Positions 53,458-61,255 of a stretch of 64,000 nucleotides of DNA are shown here, piece after piece. The notes under the pieces were generated by a model that was not told the origin of the DNA, did not search any database, and saw only the letters and a program-made list of their open reading frames with translations. The stretch is from CAZRCG01 sp964598565 (GTDB taxonomy: Bacteria > Bdellovibrionota > UBA2394): positions 195,239 to 259,238 of the forward strand of contig CAZRCG010000004.1 in assembly GCA_964598565.1 (NCBI GenBank), in the 5' to 3' direction. Made by a program: the position numbers and the translations under genes. How positions within the stretch are numbered: the first letter of the stretch is position 1; every line of letters starts with the position of its first letter.

Positions 53458-54515
53458 AATCGCTTCCTCGCCATCGCTTTCCGAAAGGACTTCAAAACTT
53501 GTTTGAGCAGATCGCTTCTGAAGTCGATGCTTTTTATGCGCACTCTGAGGCATTCTCTCAGGAACATCTGCAACAGCTTCTGAAAGAATTTTTTTCCGCC
53601 ATGCGTGAAATTGTTGGCTCTATCGATTTGTCCAATAAGGGGCCAAAGACCAGTCGCGCTAAAAGTTTCAGACAGCTCCTGTTAGATCCCCAAGCGTGGA
53701 TTCGCACCATTCAAAAAGCGCGGTCCATTTTGCAGAGCGACGAAGTCGACGACTACGGCTGTGATCGGCGCTTTGAAATGGCTATCAAACCATTTTTCGA
53801 CTTTCTATTTTCACACTATTTCAGGGTGGATCTTCGAGGCATCGAGAATATCCCCTCACAAGGCCGAGCGCTATTAGTCGCCAATCACTCGGGCGTTCTT
53901 CCCTACGACGCTGCGATGATGAAGGTGGCTATCTACAACGAACATTCCGAGCAGCGAGAACTTCGTTTCTTAGTAGACGATTTTGTTTTTCACTTTCCGT
54001 TTCTCGGCGTCCTGATGAATCGTATAGGCGGCGTTCGAGCCTGCCCAGAGAACGCAGAACGACTTCTTAACCACGATGAAGTGGTCTCCGTTTTTCCAGA
54101 AGGCATCAAAGGCATTGCTAAACCATTTTCGCAGCGCTACCAGCTTCAACGCTTTGGCCGAGGGGGTACCGTACGTTTAGCCCTAAGAACAAAATCGCCT
54201 ATTGTTCCCACCGCCATTATCGGCGCTGAAGAAATTCATCCTCTCATCTTTAAGAGCTCTGTTCTCGCCAGACCCCTGGGCCTACCTTTTATTCCGGTGA
54301 CACCCACATTTCCTTTCTTGGGACTTTTTGGCATACTGCCACTCCCCACCAAATGGACCATTTGGTTTGGTAAGCCTATCTACCTAGATTCTAAAGACGG
54401 AAACGCTGCGGACGATTCGATTTTGGTTAATCGCGAAACAGAAATGCTACGCAATCATATACAAGCCATGATTCAAGACCTGCTAAAAGAGAGACGCTCT
54501 GTTTTCTTTGGATAA
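53445..54515 (+). CDS. PlsC-type acyltransferase
   Basis: 356 residues. The acyltransferase core is VANHSGVLPYDAAM (His to Asp spacing of the NHSGxLPxD subgroup), later GVRACPENAERLL, the acceptor-binding VFPEGIKG and VPTAIIGAEE. An N-terminal 120-residue helical region precedes the core. It probably transfers acyl chains to a lysophospholipid or related acceptor at the inner membrane. Translation is coupled to the SDR gene by overlap. A short hairpin follows the stop. Confidence 0.85.
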   Translation: MGQLKSLPRHRFPKGLQNLFEQIASEVDAFYAHSEAFSQEHLQQLLKEFFSAMREIVGSIDLSNKGPKTSRAKSFRQLLLDPQAWIRTIQKARSILQSDEVDDYGCDRRFEMAIKPFFDFLFSHYFRVDLRGIENIPSQGRALLVANHSGVLPYDAAMMKVAIYNEHSEQRELRFLVDDFVFHFPFLGVLMNRIGGVRACPENAERLLNHDEVVSVFPEGIKGIAKPFSQRYQLQRFGRGGTVRLALRTKSPIVPTAIIGAEEIHPLIFKSSVLARPLGLPFIPVTPTFPFLGLFGILPLPTKWTIWFGKPIYLDSKDGNAADDSILVNRETEMLRNHIQAMIQDLLKERRSVFFG

Positions 54516-54521
54516 GGATCG

Positions 54522-54546
54522 TTGCCCGCCTATGATAAAAGGGCAA
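54522..54546. terminator. Possible weak bidirectional terminator
   Basis: TTGCCC (54522-54527) and GGGCAA (54541-54546) form a six-pair stem around a 13-base loop, between the convergent plsC-like and small membrane protein genes. No T-run follows on either strand, so support is weak. Confidence 0.25.
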
Positions 54547-54553
54547 AGGCCTT

Positions 54554-54781
54554 CTATAGAAAATAAATCATCTGGGTGCCGAACGAAAAAGACAGCAGCA
54601 AGACAATGATCAGCATGACGACGAAAACGATACTATTAATCGGCGGCAGCCCATCCTCTGGTGAGCAACTCTTCGTCGCCGCAGAACGTCGAAAGACCTT
54701 CGTATTGGCCAAGGCGTGAGCTGCCAAACCCAAACAGGCCCAATACACTAACGCCAAGATAAGATTAAATACCAGGCCCAT
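54554..54781 (-). CDS. Small two-pass membrane protein
   Basis: 75 residues with two hydrophobic helices (FNLILALVYWACLGLAAHAL and SIVFVVMLIIVLLLSFSFG) joined by a Cys-, Ser- and Lys-containing loop (TKVFRRSAATKSCSPEDG). It starts six bases from the divergent TTG start of the acyl-CoA synthetase. No family is recognised. The high hydrophobicity argues for a real gene. Confidence 0.55.
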   Translation of the reverse strand: MGLVFNLILALVYWACLGLAAHALANTKVFRRSAATKSCSPEDGLPPINSIVFVVMLIIVLLLSFSFGTQMIYFL

Positions 54782-54787
54782 CCCCTA

Positions 54788-56794
54788 TTGTCAGTTCCAG
54801 AGACAAAAGGGTCAAAAGAATTTTTCATCGACTTTTTAGCGCCACCTTTCGAAACTAAGCGGATGTCACGCTTTGTCTACGAACCCACGGCCTCTTGGAT
54901 CGACCACTGCAATCTCAATAATTTTTTGAAACAATGCCATTTGTCGCATTACAACGATCTGCTTGAAAAAAGTCAGAAAGATCCTCTGTGGTATTGGACA
55001 GAAGCTCTGCGTGATCAGGGGCTGCAATTTAGAAAATCCTATGAGTTTTTACTTCAGGGCACTTTGCCCAGTGCATCGTGGGCCGTGGGAGGCACACTTT
55101 CTATTGTTGAAAACTGTATTGATCGTCACTTGAAAAATTCGGCCCATGAGCCTGCAATTATCTGGGAGTCAGACACAGGTGAGCAGTCGCATACGTGGAC
55201 ATTCGCCGATCTTGCGCGCGAGACCTCATGGATGGCCGAGGAATTTCGTCGTCACGGCGCTCAGACGGGCGATCGAGTGGCGATCCTTATGCCCATGAGT
55301 CTTGAAATGGTCGCGTGTTTCTTTGGCGCATTTCGCGCTGGCTTGTCCGTCATTCCTATTTTTTCTGGCTTTGGCGCCGAAGCCATTGCAGCACGACTCC
55401 AAGATTCTGCCGCTCGTTTTGTCTGCGTTCAAGACGTCACTACTCGTCGCGGCAAAGAAGTCGCCGTACGCAAAACTTTAGAAGATGCTTTGCGAGTCTG
55501 CCCCAGCGTCGACCATACCTTTGTTCTAAAGCGCGCTGATTTTCTGCGAGGGCATACCACAAGCCGAATTTACGAGTCTGTCGCGACCGCTGCTGAGGCC
55601 GCGGTGCTCTATTTGTATACGTCGGGAACGACAGGCAAACCGAAGGCTTGCGTTCATACACCGTTTGGAGTTCTGGCGACAACAGGGAAAGAACTACGCT
55701 ATTCATTCGACTTACAAAAGGGCGATCGATTTTTTTGGTATACCGATATTGGCTGGATGATGGGACCATGGGAACTTTTTGGCAGCCTCCAGTATGGTAA
55801 CGCTGTCGTTCTTTTTGAAGGAACCCCCGACTTCCCTCAACCCGATCGTCTTTGGCAAATTATTGAGCGCCACCACGTCACGCATTTAGGCATTTCTCCC
55901 ACCGCCGTGCGTGTTTTGAAAAAAGCGGGTGATAAATGGCTTGGCAATTATGATCTCTCTTCGCTTCGCATTCTAGGCTCGACAGGCGAACCCTGGGATC
56001 AAGAAACTTGGCTATGGTTTTTTGAGAAGATAGGAAATAAGCGCTGTCCGATTATGAATATTTCTGGCGGCACCGAGATTATGGGCTGCCTTCTCTCTCC
56101 CACACCGCTTAGCCCCCTCAAAGCCACCAGCCTCGGTGGGCCGGTCTTAGGCGCTGATGTGCGGGCCGTCAGCGAAGAGGGTCGGGCCCTCAAACAAGGG
56201 CTGGGTCATCTTGTATGCAAAACTCCATTGCCATCGATGACCAAAGGCTTCTTAAATTCTTACGACCGATATCTCGAAACCTACTTCTCTCGATTTGATT
56301 CTCAAACCTGGTACCATGGTGATTGGGCCTATATTGACGAAGACGGCCAATGGTTTTTAAAGGGACGTAGCGACGATACTATTAAAATTGCAGGCAAGCG
56401 CGTCGGCCCCAACGAATACGAAAGCGCACTCATGAACCATCCTCGAGTGGCGGAGGCGGCTGCCATCGGATTACCTCATTCACTCAAAGGAGAAGGCGTT
56501 ACATGTTTTGTCGTGCTTAAAGATTTAGTCCGCAACGACCACGCTGCTCTCGATACATCGCTTTCAGCAACACTCAAAGCAGAACTCGAACAGCGAGTTG
56601 TGGAAACTTTAGGTAAAGCGTTTGCTGCCGAAGATATTCATGTCGTCGACGCCCTTCCTAAAACACGCTCAGGAAAAATCTTGAGAGGGCTTATCAAAAA
56701 AATTCTCTTAGGACAGTCTTACGATGACTCAGCGGCCGAAAACCCCAAGAGTCTTAAGCAATTTTTAAAATTGCCTCGCCCGAACACACCGTGA
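54788..56794 (+). CDS. Acyl-CoA synthetase, acetoacetyl/propionyl-CoA synthetase type
   Basis: 668 residues from a TTG at 54788 (ATG at 54863 is the alternative). The ANL superfamily motifs are complete: YTSGTTGKPKACVHT (P-loop), ISGGTEIMGC, WYHGDWAYIDEDGQWFLKGRSDD and IKIAGKRVGPNEYES, and the C-terminal TRSGKILRG with the Lys often acetylated. The N-terminal 100 residues fit the ACS-type N-domain. It forms an acyl-CoA via acyl-AMP. Acetate, propionate and acetoacetate are all possible substrates; proximity of a PccB-like gene does not decide this. Confidence 0.88.
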   Translation: MSVPETKGSKEFFIDFLAPPFETKRMSRFVYEPTASWIDHCNLNNFLKQCHLSHYNDLLEKSQKDPLWYWTEALRDQGLQFRKSYEFLLQGTLPSASWAVGGTLSIVENCIDRHLKNSAHEPAIIWESDTGEQSHTWTFADLARETSWMAEEFRRHGAQTGDRVAILMPMSLEMVACFFGAFRAGLSVIPIFSGFGAEAIAARLQDSAARFVCVQDVTTRRGKEVAVRKTLEDALRVCPSVDHTFVLKRADFLRGHTTSRIYESVATAAEAAVLYLYTSGTTGKPKACVHTPFGVLATTGKELRYSFDLQKGDRFFWYTDIGWMMGPWELFGSLQYGNAVVLFEGTPDFPQPDRLWQIIERHHVTHLGISPTAVRVLKKAGDKWLGNYDLSSLRILGSTGEPWDQETWLWFFEKIGNKRCPIMNISGGTEIMGCLLSPTPLSPLKATSLGGPVLGADVRAVSEEGRALKQGLGHLVCKTPLPSMTKGFLNSYDRYLETYFSRFDSQTWYHGDWAYIDEDGQWFLKGRSDDTIKIAGKRVGPNEYESALMNHPRVAEAAAIGLPHSLKGEGVTCFVVLKDLVRNDHAALDTSLSATLKAELEQRVVETLGKAFAAEDIHVVDALPKTRSGKILRGLIKKILLGQSYDDSAAENPKSLKQFLKLPRPNTP

Positions 56795-56847
56795 CACAAA
56801 TTATGGGACTATCGCCAAACTCTGTTTAGATGCCCTAGCGCGAAGCT

Positions 56848-58044
56848 CTAAGATTTATCCTCCTCCGCGGCACGTTCCTTAAACCACTCTATAAGATATG
56901 GAATTTCAACCTTGCGCCGAATTAAATCGTCGTGTTCTTTTACAAATTCCTGCCCTGACGAATCATCTTCCGAGCGAACGACAGACGGCACTTGCAGAAG
57001 GTCCAAAATGGTCATCAAATTCGAATCTTGCCACAGGTAATCAAGACCTCTCGCAAAACGACTAAAGAGCGCTCGCTCCTCTGAATAAACACCTTCGATA
57101 TTGCCTTCATAGTAAGTTTTCAAATTCACCAAAAGGGCTTCTACTCGAGTGAAAAAGTCGTTCCAGTCCTTGTAGTTTTCTCCGTTAGGGTCGTTTTTCG
57201 ATAGCCTTACCTTCCACATATGATAGGGGACTGCCAGACGCTCGAATCTCGCCAGCGGATGATCCCTCGAATAAATCAGCGCCTCCGCCCCGGTATTGTC
57301 TGGCGATGGGGACTTGGCGGGAGAATTCATTTTTGAGGAAGCTCGAGGTCTCATGCGCGCCCCTTTTTTGACAGGCACCACCCTTATTGTCATGTTAGAA
57401 TCTGGAGCCTTGGCATTGTCTCGAACCTTGGCCACCTTGTCTGCTACCTCGCGAATTTCTGGCACCATGTCTGTTTCCGCACTCTTTACTAGGCGTGAAG
57501 ACGAACGATCGGCGTCCTTCCAGGGTTGAGAACCTGCAAGTTGTTTAATGGTCGAGACTTGAATCAGCGTCAGCGCTTGAGATGGCTCTACCGCCATGAG
57601 GCTCTCAACAAATGTGGTCTGAATTGTTCGATACCATGACACCCAAGAGTCTCTCAAAGGATCGTCTGTCTCAAACAATTCGCGCTGAAACCGTTCGCTA
57701 TAGGCATGAATCTTGTAGGCCTCGTGTATATCTCTTAAATCTTGCCAGTGCGATGGCGGCGCTTCTTCCCCTGTCAATCGGGCGGCCAATTTGCGCGTAG
57801 GCTGATCGACAATTAAGAGAGCAGTTTGAATATTACGAAGTAATTGATTTAATTGTTGTGAATCGAGGGCAATATGTCGCAAGCCTTTATGAGCCTCGAA
57901 CGCAGCCTTTGCGCTAGAGAGCTTGGCGAGCCCGGATGGACAAGTCGTTTCCGGAGTCGTAGCGTAGGTCGTCCAATCAGCGCCTCCATGACAAACTATA
58001 ATGCCACAAAAAAAAGTCCCCAAGACCCGTGAAATACGCTTCAT
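56848..58044 (-). CDS. Exported protein of unknown function
   Basis: 398 residues from the ATG at 58044, after a GGGAGG site seven bases upstream. The signal region is KRISRVLGTFFCGIIVCHGGA. The rest is charged and helical, with a basic, Ser/Pro-rich linker (about 215-255, GARMRPRASSKMNS) in the middle and acidic tail (RAAEEDKS). No motif is recognised. The upstream neighbour is the lipoprotein gene at 58185, on the same strand. Confidence 0.6.
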   Translation of the reverse strand: MKRISRVLGTFFCGIIVCHGGADWTTYATTPETTCPSGLAKLSSAKAAFEAHKGLRHIALDSQQLNQLLRNIQTALLIVDQPTRKLAARLTGEEAPPSHWQDLRDIHEAYKIHAYSERFQRELFETDDPLRDSWVSWYRTIQTTFVESLMAVEPSQALTLIQVSTIKQLAGSQPWKDADRSSSRLVKSAETDMVPEIREVADKVAKVRDNAKAPDSNMTIRVVPVKKGARMRPRASSKMNSPAKSPSPDNTGAEALIYSRDHPLARFERLAVPYHMWKVRLSKNDPNGENYKDWNDFFTRVEALLVNLKTYYEGNIEGVYSEERALFSRFARGLDYLWQDSNLMTILDLLQVPSVVRSEDDSSGQEFVKEHDDLIRRKVEIPYLIEWFKERAAEEDKS

Positions 58045-58184
58045 AACATTGCCTCCCAAACCCAAAATTCAAATGAAAAAACTCTGCATAAAATTAAACC
58101 CAAGAAACGAAATTGAAACCCTTAAATTAGGGCTATCAACCTTCATGATGAAGGTCAAAGAAAATGCGACGTCGTGTGACTCCA

Positions 58185-59018
58185 CTACTCGTATCGAAGA
58201 TTTCCGATATACATGAGCATATCCTGAACATAGGGAACAGGTATGTCCAAGATGGTTTTACCCTCTGGAATTTTAGGAACTATTTTAATGACGAGGCCAA
58301 CAGCTACCCAGCCGGGTGGCAATGTCAATGTTTTGGACGCACTGATAGGAGAACCCTCTTCCATCAATGAAGATAACGTTTTGCGCTGAAGCGCTAGAGA
58401 TTTCATACGAGCCTCTTTGAGTCGAAACCCAAAACCCGTAAACATATAATTGGGACTTTCAGAATTTAATATGACGAAATTCTGAGCATTGGAAAGATCT
58501 TCACCTTGAGCTGCAAAAATGCGAGTCGTCGGCGAAAAGTAACCTGTCTTTGAATTGTACTCTCGCGCCTCAATACCAAGACCCACCACGAGGTTATTGT
58601 TTTCCAAATCTACAATATCGACGCCAATGCCCGTCACGAAAGACGTGAGTGATTGTCGGTCGGCTTCAAAAATAGGCTCGTGAAGAACATCGTATTCATG
58701 GGGCAACAGCGTTCGCTGTGTGGACACAAGAATATTAGGATTCTCCAAGCTTTCAGATTTTAAACTTAACATGACGGGAGTCGCCGATCGTAAAACCCAC
58801 TTTTTGGAGTTCACGGTTGTCGGAAGCTCAGAATTTCTCGTCACTTCTGGAGCATCTTCAAAACCTCCACAGCTCATAACGAATGCACTCAGAATCAAGA
58901 GCCCCACCGTAGGCATGAACGATCTGACCGTCAGAATAGACGATCTAAGAAAGCTGAACAATCGAAGCCAATGGCTATAGGACCAAAAACGACTACTACT
59001 TTGCGTCAAAACCACCAT
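58185..59018 (-). CDS. Putative lipoprotein of unknown function
   Basis: 277 residues if the ATG at 59018 is used; an internal ATG at 58916 is closer to the signal but leaves few basic residues. The lipobox is AFVMSC followed by GG. The mature part has TLLPHEYDVLHEP, GIGVDIVDLENNNLVVGLGIEA and TLPPGWVAVGLVIKI, strand-rich with no known family. It would sit on the outer membrane or in the periplasm. It probably shares a transcript with 56848-58044. Confidence 0.6.
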   Translation of the reverse strand: MVVLTQSSSRFWSYSHWLRLFSFLRSSILTVRSFMPTVGLLILSAFVMSCGGFEDAPEVTRNSELPTTVNSKKWVLRSATPVMLSLKSESLENPNILVSTQRTLLPHEYDVLHEPIFEADRQSLTSFVTGIGVDIVDLENNNLVVGLGIEAREYNSKTGYFSPTTRIFAAQGEDLSNAQNFVILNSESPNYMFTGFGFRLKEARMKSLALQRKTLSSLMEEGSPISASKTLTLPPGWVAVGLVIKIVPKIPEGKTILDIPVPYVQDMLMYIGNLRYE

Positions 59019-59105
59019 ACGATGATTCTGTGCAAGCTCGGTGCCAGACTATCCAAAGCTTAAAGCCGTCATGGCGGCTTGTATTCAAGGCCTCACAAGG
59101 GGCAC

Positions 59106-59129
59106 TTTGCGATACGCAAAAAATGCGTA
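59106..59129. promoter_or_regulatory. Two overlapping, mutually exclusive hairpins
   Basis: TTTGCG (59106-59111) can pair with CGCAAA (59115-59120); TACGCA (59113-59118) can instead pair with TGCGTA (59124-59129). The middle segment is shared, so only one stem can form at a time. It sits in the 255-base gap between the AMP nucleosidase and the lipoprotein gene, with an A-run that on the minus strand gives a T-run. Confidence 0.35.
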
Positions 59130-59273
59130 CCAGCGGGGGGTGCTCACATCATGCGACCCTTGGCGGACAGAATAAACCAGCAGACAGAAACACAAACCCA
59201 CAAAAGAGGCGCTTACTCAAAGTCCAGCTTTTCTGGCCACAGTCAATCGGCCTCCACCTCCCTCACTCTATCC

Positions 59274-60092
59274 TCACCGTTTCGGCTCAAAACGTAGATG
59301 CTTAATGGACTCCCCAGAATCTCTGAGCTCTTCAAGAGCCTCAATGCCCACCTTCAAATGAGAAGTGACAAACTCTTTAGTAACTTTCTTATCACTCTTC
59401 TCGGTCTTCACGCCTTCGGGAGTCATGGGATTGTCCGACACCAGAAGCAAACAACCGCGCGGAATTTGATTCATAAAACCGACGGTAAACACAGTGGCCG
59501 TCTCCATATCGATGGCCATGGCTCGAATTCGCTTCAGATACTCCTTAAATTCCTTATCATGCTCCCATACACGACGATTAGTTGTATATACGGTACCCGT
59601 CCAATAGTCGCGCTCGTTTCGCAATATAACGGAAGACAACGCTCGTAAAAATCGAAATGACGGAAGCGAAGGAACCTCAGGCGGCATGTATAAATCGCCC
59701 GTTCCCTCCCCTCGAATTGCGGCGATGGGCAAAACGAGATCCCCTATCTTGGTCACTGTTTTCAAGCCCCCACATTTTCCTAAGAAAAGAACCGCCTTGG
59801 GGTGCACCGCCGTCAGAAGGTCCATCACGGTAGCTGCCATTGCCGAACCCATTCCAAAATTAATAATCGTTATATTGTTTGCCGTCGCATTAGGCATGGG
59901 ACGACCACGACCTCGAATGACGACTTTGAACTGTTTTGCAAACATCTCGACATAATTGGTGAAGTTCGTAAGCAAAATATATTGGCCGAACTTCTCAATG
60001 GGCGTGCCAGTATAGCGGGGCAGCCAATTCTTTACGATTTCTTCTCTTGTTTTCATACGAAAGAGGTTAATTTCTTTATATGAAGATCGCAA
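59274..60092 (-). CDS. amn: AMP nucleosidase, short form
   Basis: 272 residues from a TTG at 60092 that has a strong GGAGGAG seven bases upstream; the ATG at 60056 has none. The nucleosidase/phosphorylase fold shows NITIINFGMGSAMAATVMDLL, AVLFLGKCGGLKTVTKIGDLVLP, AIRGEGTGDLYMPPEVPS, YTTNRRVWEHD and AIDMETATVFTVG with the catalytic acid region. Short AMP nucleosidases convert AMP to adenine and ribose-5-phosphate and control adenylate pools. If TTG is used, the gene overlaps the divergent glycosyltransferase by 13 bases. Confidence 0.85.
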   Translation of the reverse strand: MRSSYKEINLFRMKTREEIVKNWLPRYTGTPIEKFGQYILLTNFTNYVEMFAKQFKVVIRGRGRPMPNATANNITIINFGMGSAMAATVMDLLTAVHPKAVLFLGKCGGLKTVTKIGDLVLPIAAIRGEGTGDLYMPPEVPSLPSFRFLRALSSVILRNERDYWTGTVYTTNRRVWEHDKEFKEYLKRIRAMAIDMETATVFTVGFMNQIPRGCLLLVSDNPMTPEGVKTEKSDKKVTKEFVTSHLKVGIEALEELRDSGESIKHLRFEPKR

Positions 60093-61111
60093 TCTTTGGC
60101 TCCTCCATTGTTCCGATTCATGCCCGCTCTCTTGACGAACGTCCCTTGGGGGGTACTGAAACGGGCATTATCCGCCTGGCGGCTGAACTTCAGAGCAAAG
60201 GCTGTGACGTCACAGTCTTCACAACCCACCCCAATCCGCCGGCTAGCCAGCCACGCTATCTTCCCAAAGAGGCCATCGAGTCGTGTGGGGCTGTAGACGC
60301 CTATATAAGCGTTCGAGATTGGATTCCGCTCTTATACAATGTAAAGGCGAGAAAGCGCTTTCTGTGGACGGGCGACTCCTACGATCAGTTTCCGAATTTT
60401 GGAATCGGCGACAAACGGGTAGCCCATTTAACCGACGGCTTATTGGCCGTTTCACATTGGCAGGCCGATACCTTGTCCCAGGCCTCAGGCTTTCCTCGCG
60501 AAAAAATCACCGTGATCCGTAATGGCATTCAAGCGGACCTCTTTCAGGGTGAAGAGCTACGCCAACCGTATCGTTTAATTTACTCATCTACTCCCTATCG
60601 GGGCTTAGAATATGCACCAACTCTCTTCACCCGTCTGAAGGCAGAATTTCCTCAAGCGGAGCTTCATGTTTTTTCAGGCTACAAAGTTTATGACCAAAAT
60701 GAACAGGAGTTTGCGTCGCTGCGAGAATCTTTACAGAAGACTCCTGGCATCGTCGTGCACGGCAATATTGATCAAAGACAATTGGCCCGCGAATTTATGA
60801 AATCCTCTATTCTGTTTTATCCCTGTCATTTCGAAGAGACGTCGTGCATCACGGCTATGGAAGCGATGGCCGCAGGCTGCATTCCCATAACATCTCGGCT
60901 TGCGGCTTTGCCAGAAACCATCGCAGACGCCGGCTGCTTGATTGAAGGACTGCCCCAAGACTCTCATTACGCCCATGATTTCTTGGCGGCATGCTCCAAA
61001 GTTTTTTCGGATTCAACCTATAGAAGTGAGATGCAACAGCTCGCTTTGCAGCGAGCTGCAAGTCTCACATGGTCTCATGTCGCTGACCGATTTTTAACGT
61101 TGTTACGTTGA
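60080..61111 (+). CDS. GT4-type glycosyltransferase
   Basis: 343 residues. The N-terminal Rossmann domain has PLGGTETGIIRLAAELQSKGCDVTVFTTHP, and the C-terminal domain has GIQADLFQ, LIYSSTPYRGLEYAPTLFTRLK, LHVFSGYK and the acceptor EETSCITAMEAMAAGCIPITS (Glu-x7-Glu type), fitting a GT4/GT-B retaining glycosyltransferase. The sugar is unknown. The ATG at 60080 has only a distant AGAGG. It is not surrounded by other polysaccharide genes. Confidence 0.88.
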   Translation: MKIAIFGSSIVPIHARSLDERPLGGTETGIIRLAAELQSKGCDVTVFTTHPNPPASQPRYLPKEAIESCGAVDAYISVRDWIPLLYNVKARKRFLWTGDSYDQFPNFGIGDKRVAHLTDGLLAVSHWQADTLSQASGFPREKITVIRNGIQADLFQGEELRQPYRLIYSSTPYRGLEYAPTLFTRLKAEFPQAELHVFSGYKVYDQNEQEFASLRESLQKTPGIVVHGNIDQRQLAREFMKSSILFYPCHFEETSCITAMEAMAAGCIPITSRLAALPETIADAGCLIEGLPQDSHYAHDFLAACSKVFSDSTYRSEMQQLALQRAASLTWSHVADRFLTLLR

Positions 61112-61126
61112 GGAAGACTCAGAAGT

Positions 61127-61237
61127 TCACTGCTGACATTTCGTTTTTGCATTAATCTCCTTCATTTCCTCCTCCGTCTCCTGCTTCGCCTCTGCCTCCA
61201 GTTTACTCCTATCCTTCGTCCTCGACAGGGCACCCAC
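61127..61237 (-). other. Pyrimidine-rich tract with a small charged ORF on the opposite strand
   Basis: From about 61150 to 61225 the plus strand is almost all C and T (TCCTTCATTTCCTCC and similar). The minus strand reads a 36-codon ORF from GTG at 61237 to TGA at 61127, rich in Glu and Lys (LEAEAKQETEEEMKE). No ribosome site precedes it. It may be a small helical peptide, or the tract may be a leader element upstream of pyk. Confidence 0.25.
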
Positions 61238-61255
61238 TTGTGTTTACAAAATGTA

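Noticed and set aside
59030..59305. Plus-strand ORFs in the gap before the AMP nucleosidase
   Set aside because: Composition is unlike neighbours, no ribosome site, and two frames are open at once, as in non-coding DNA.
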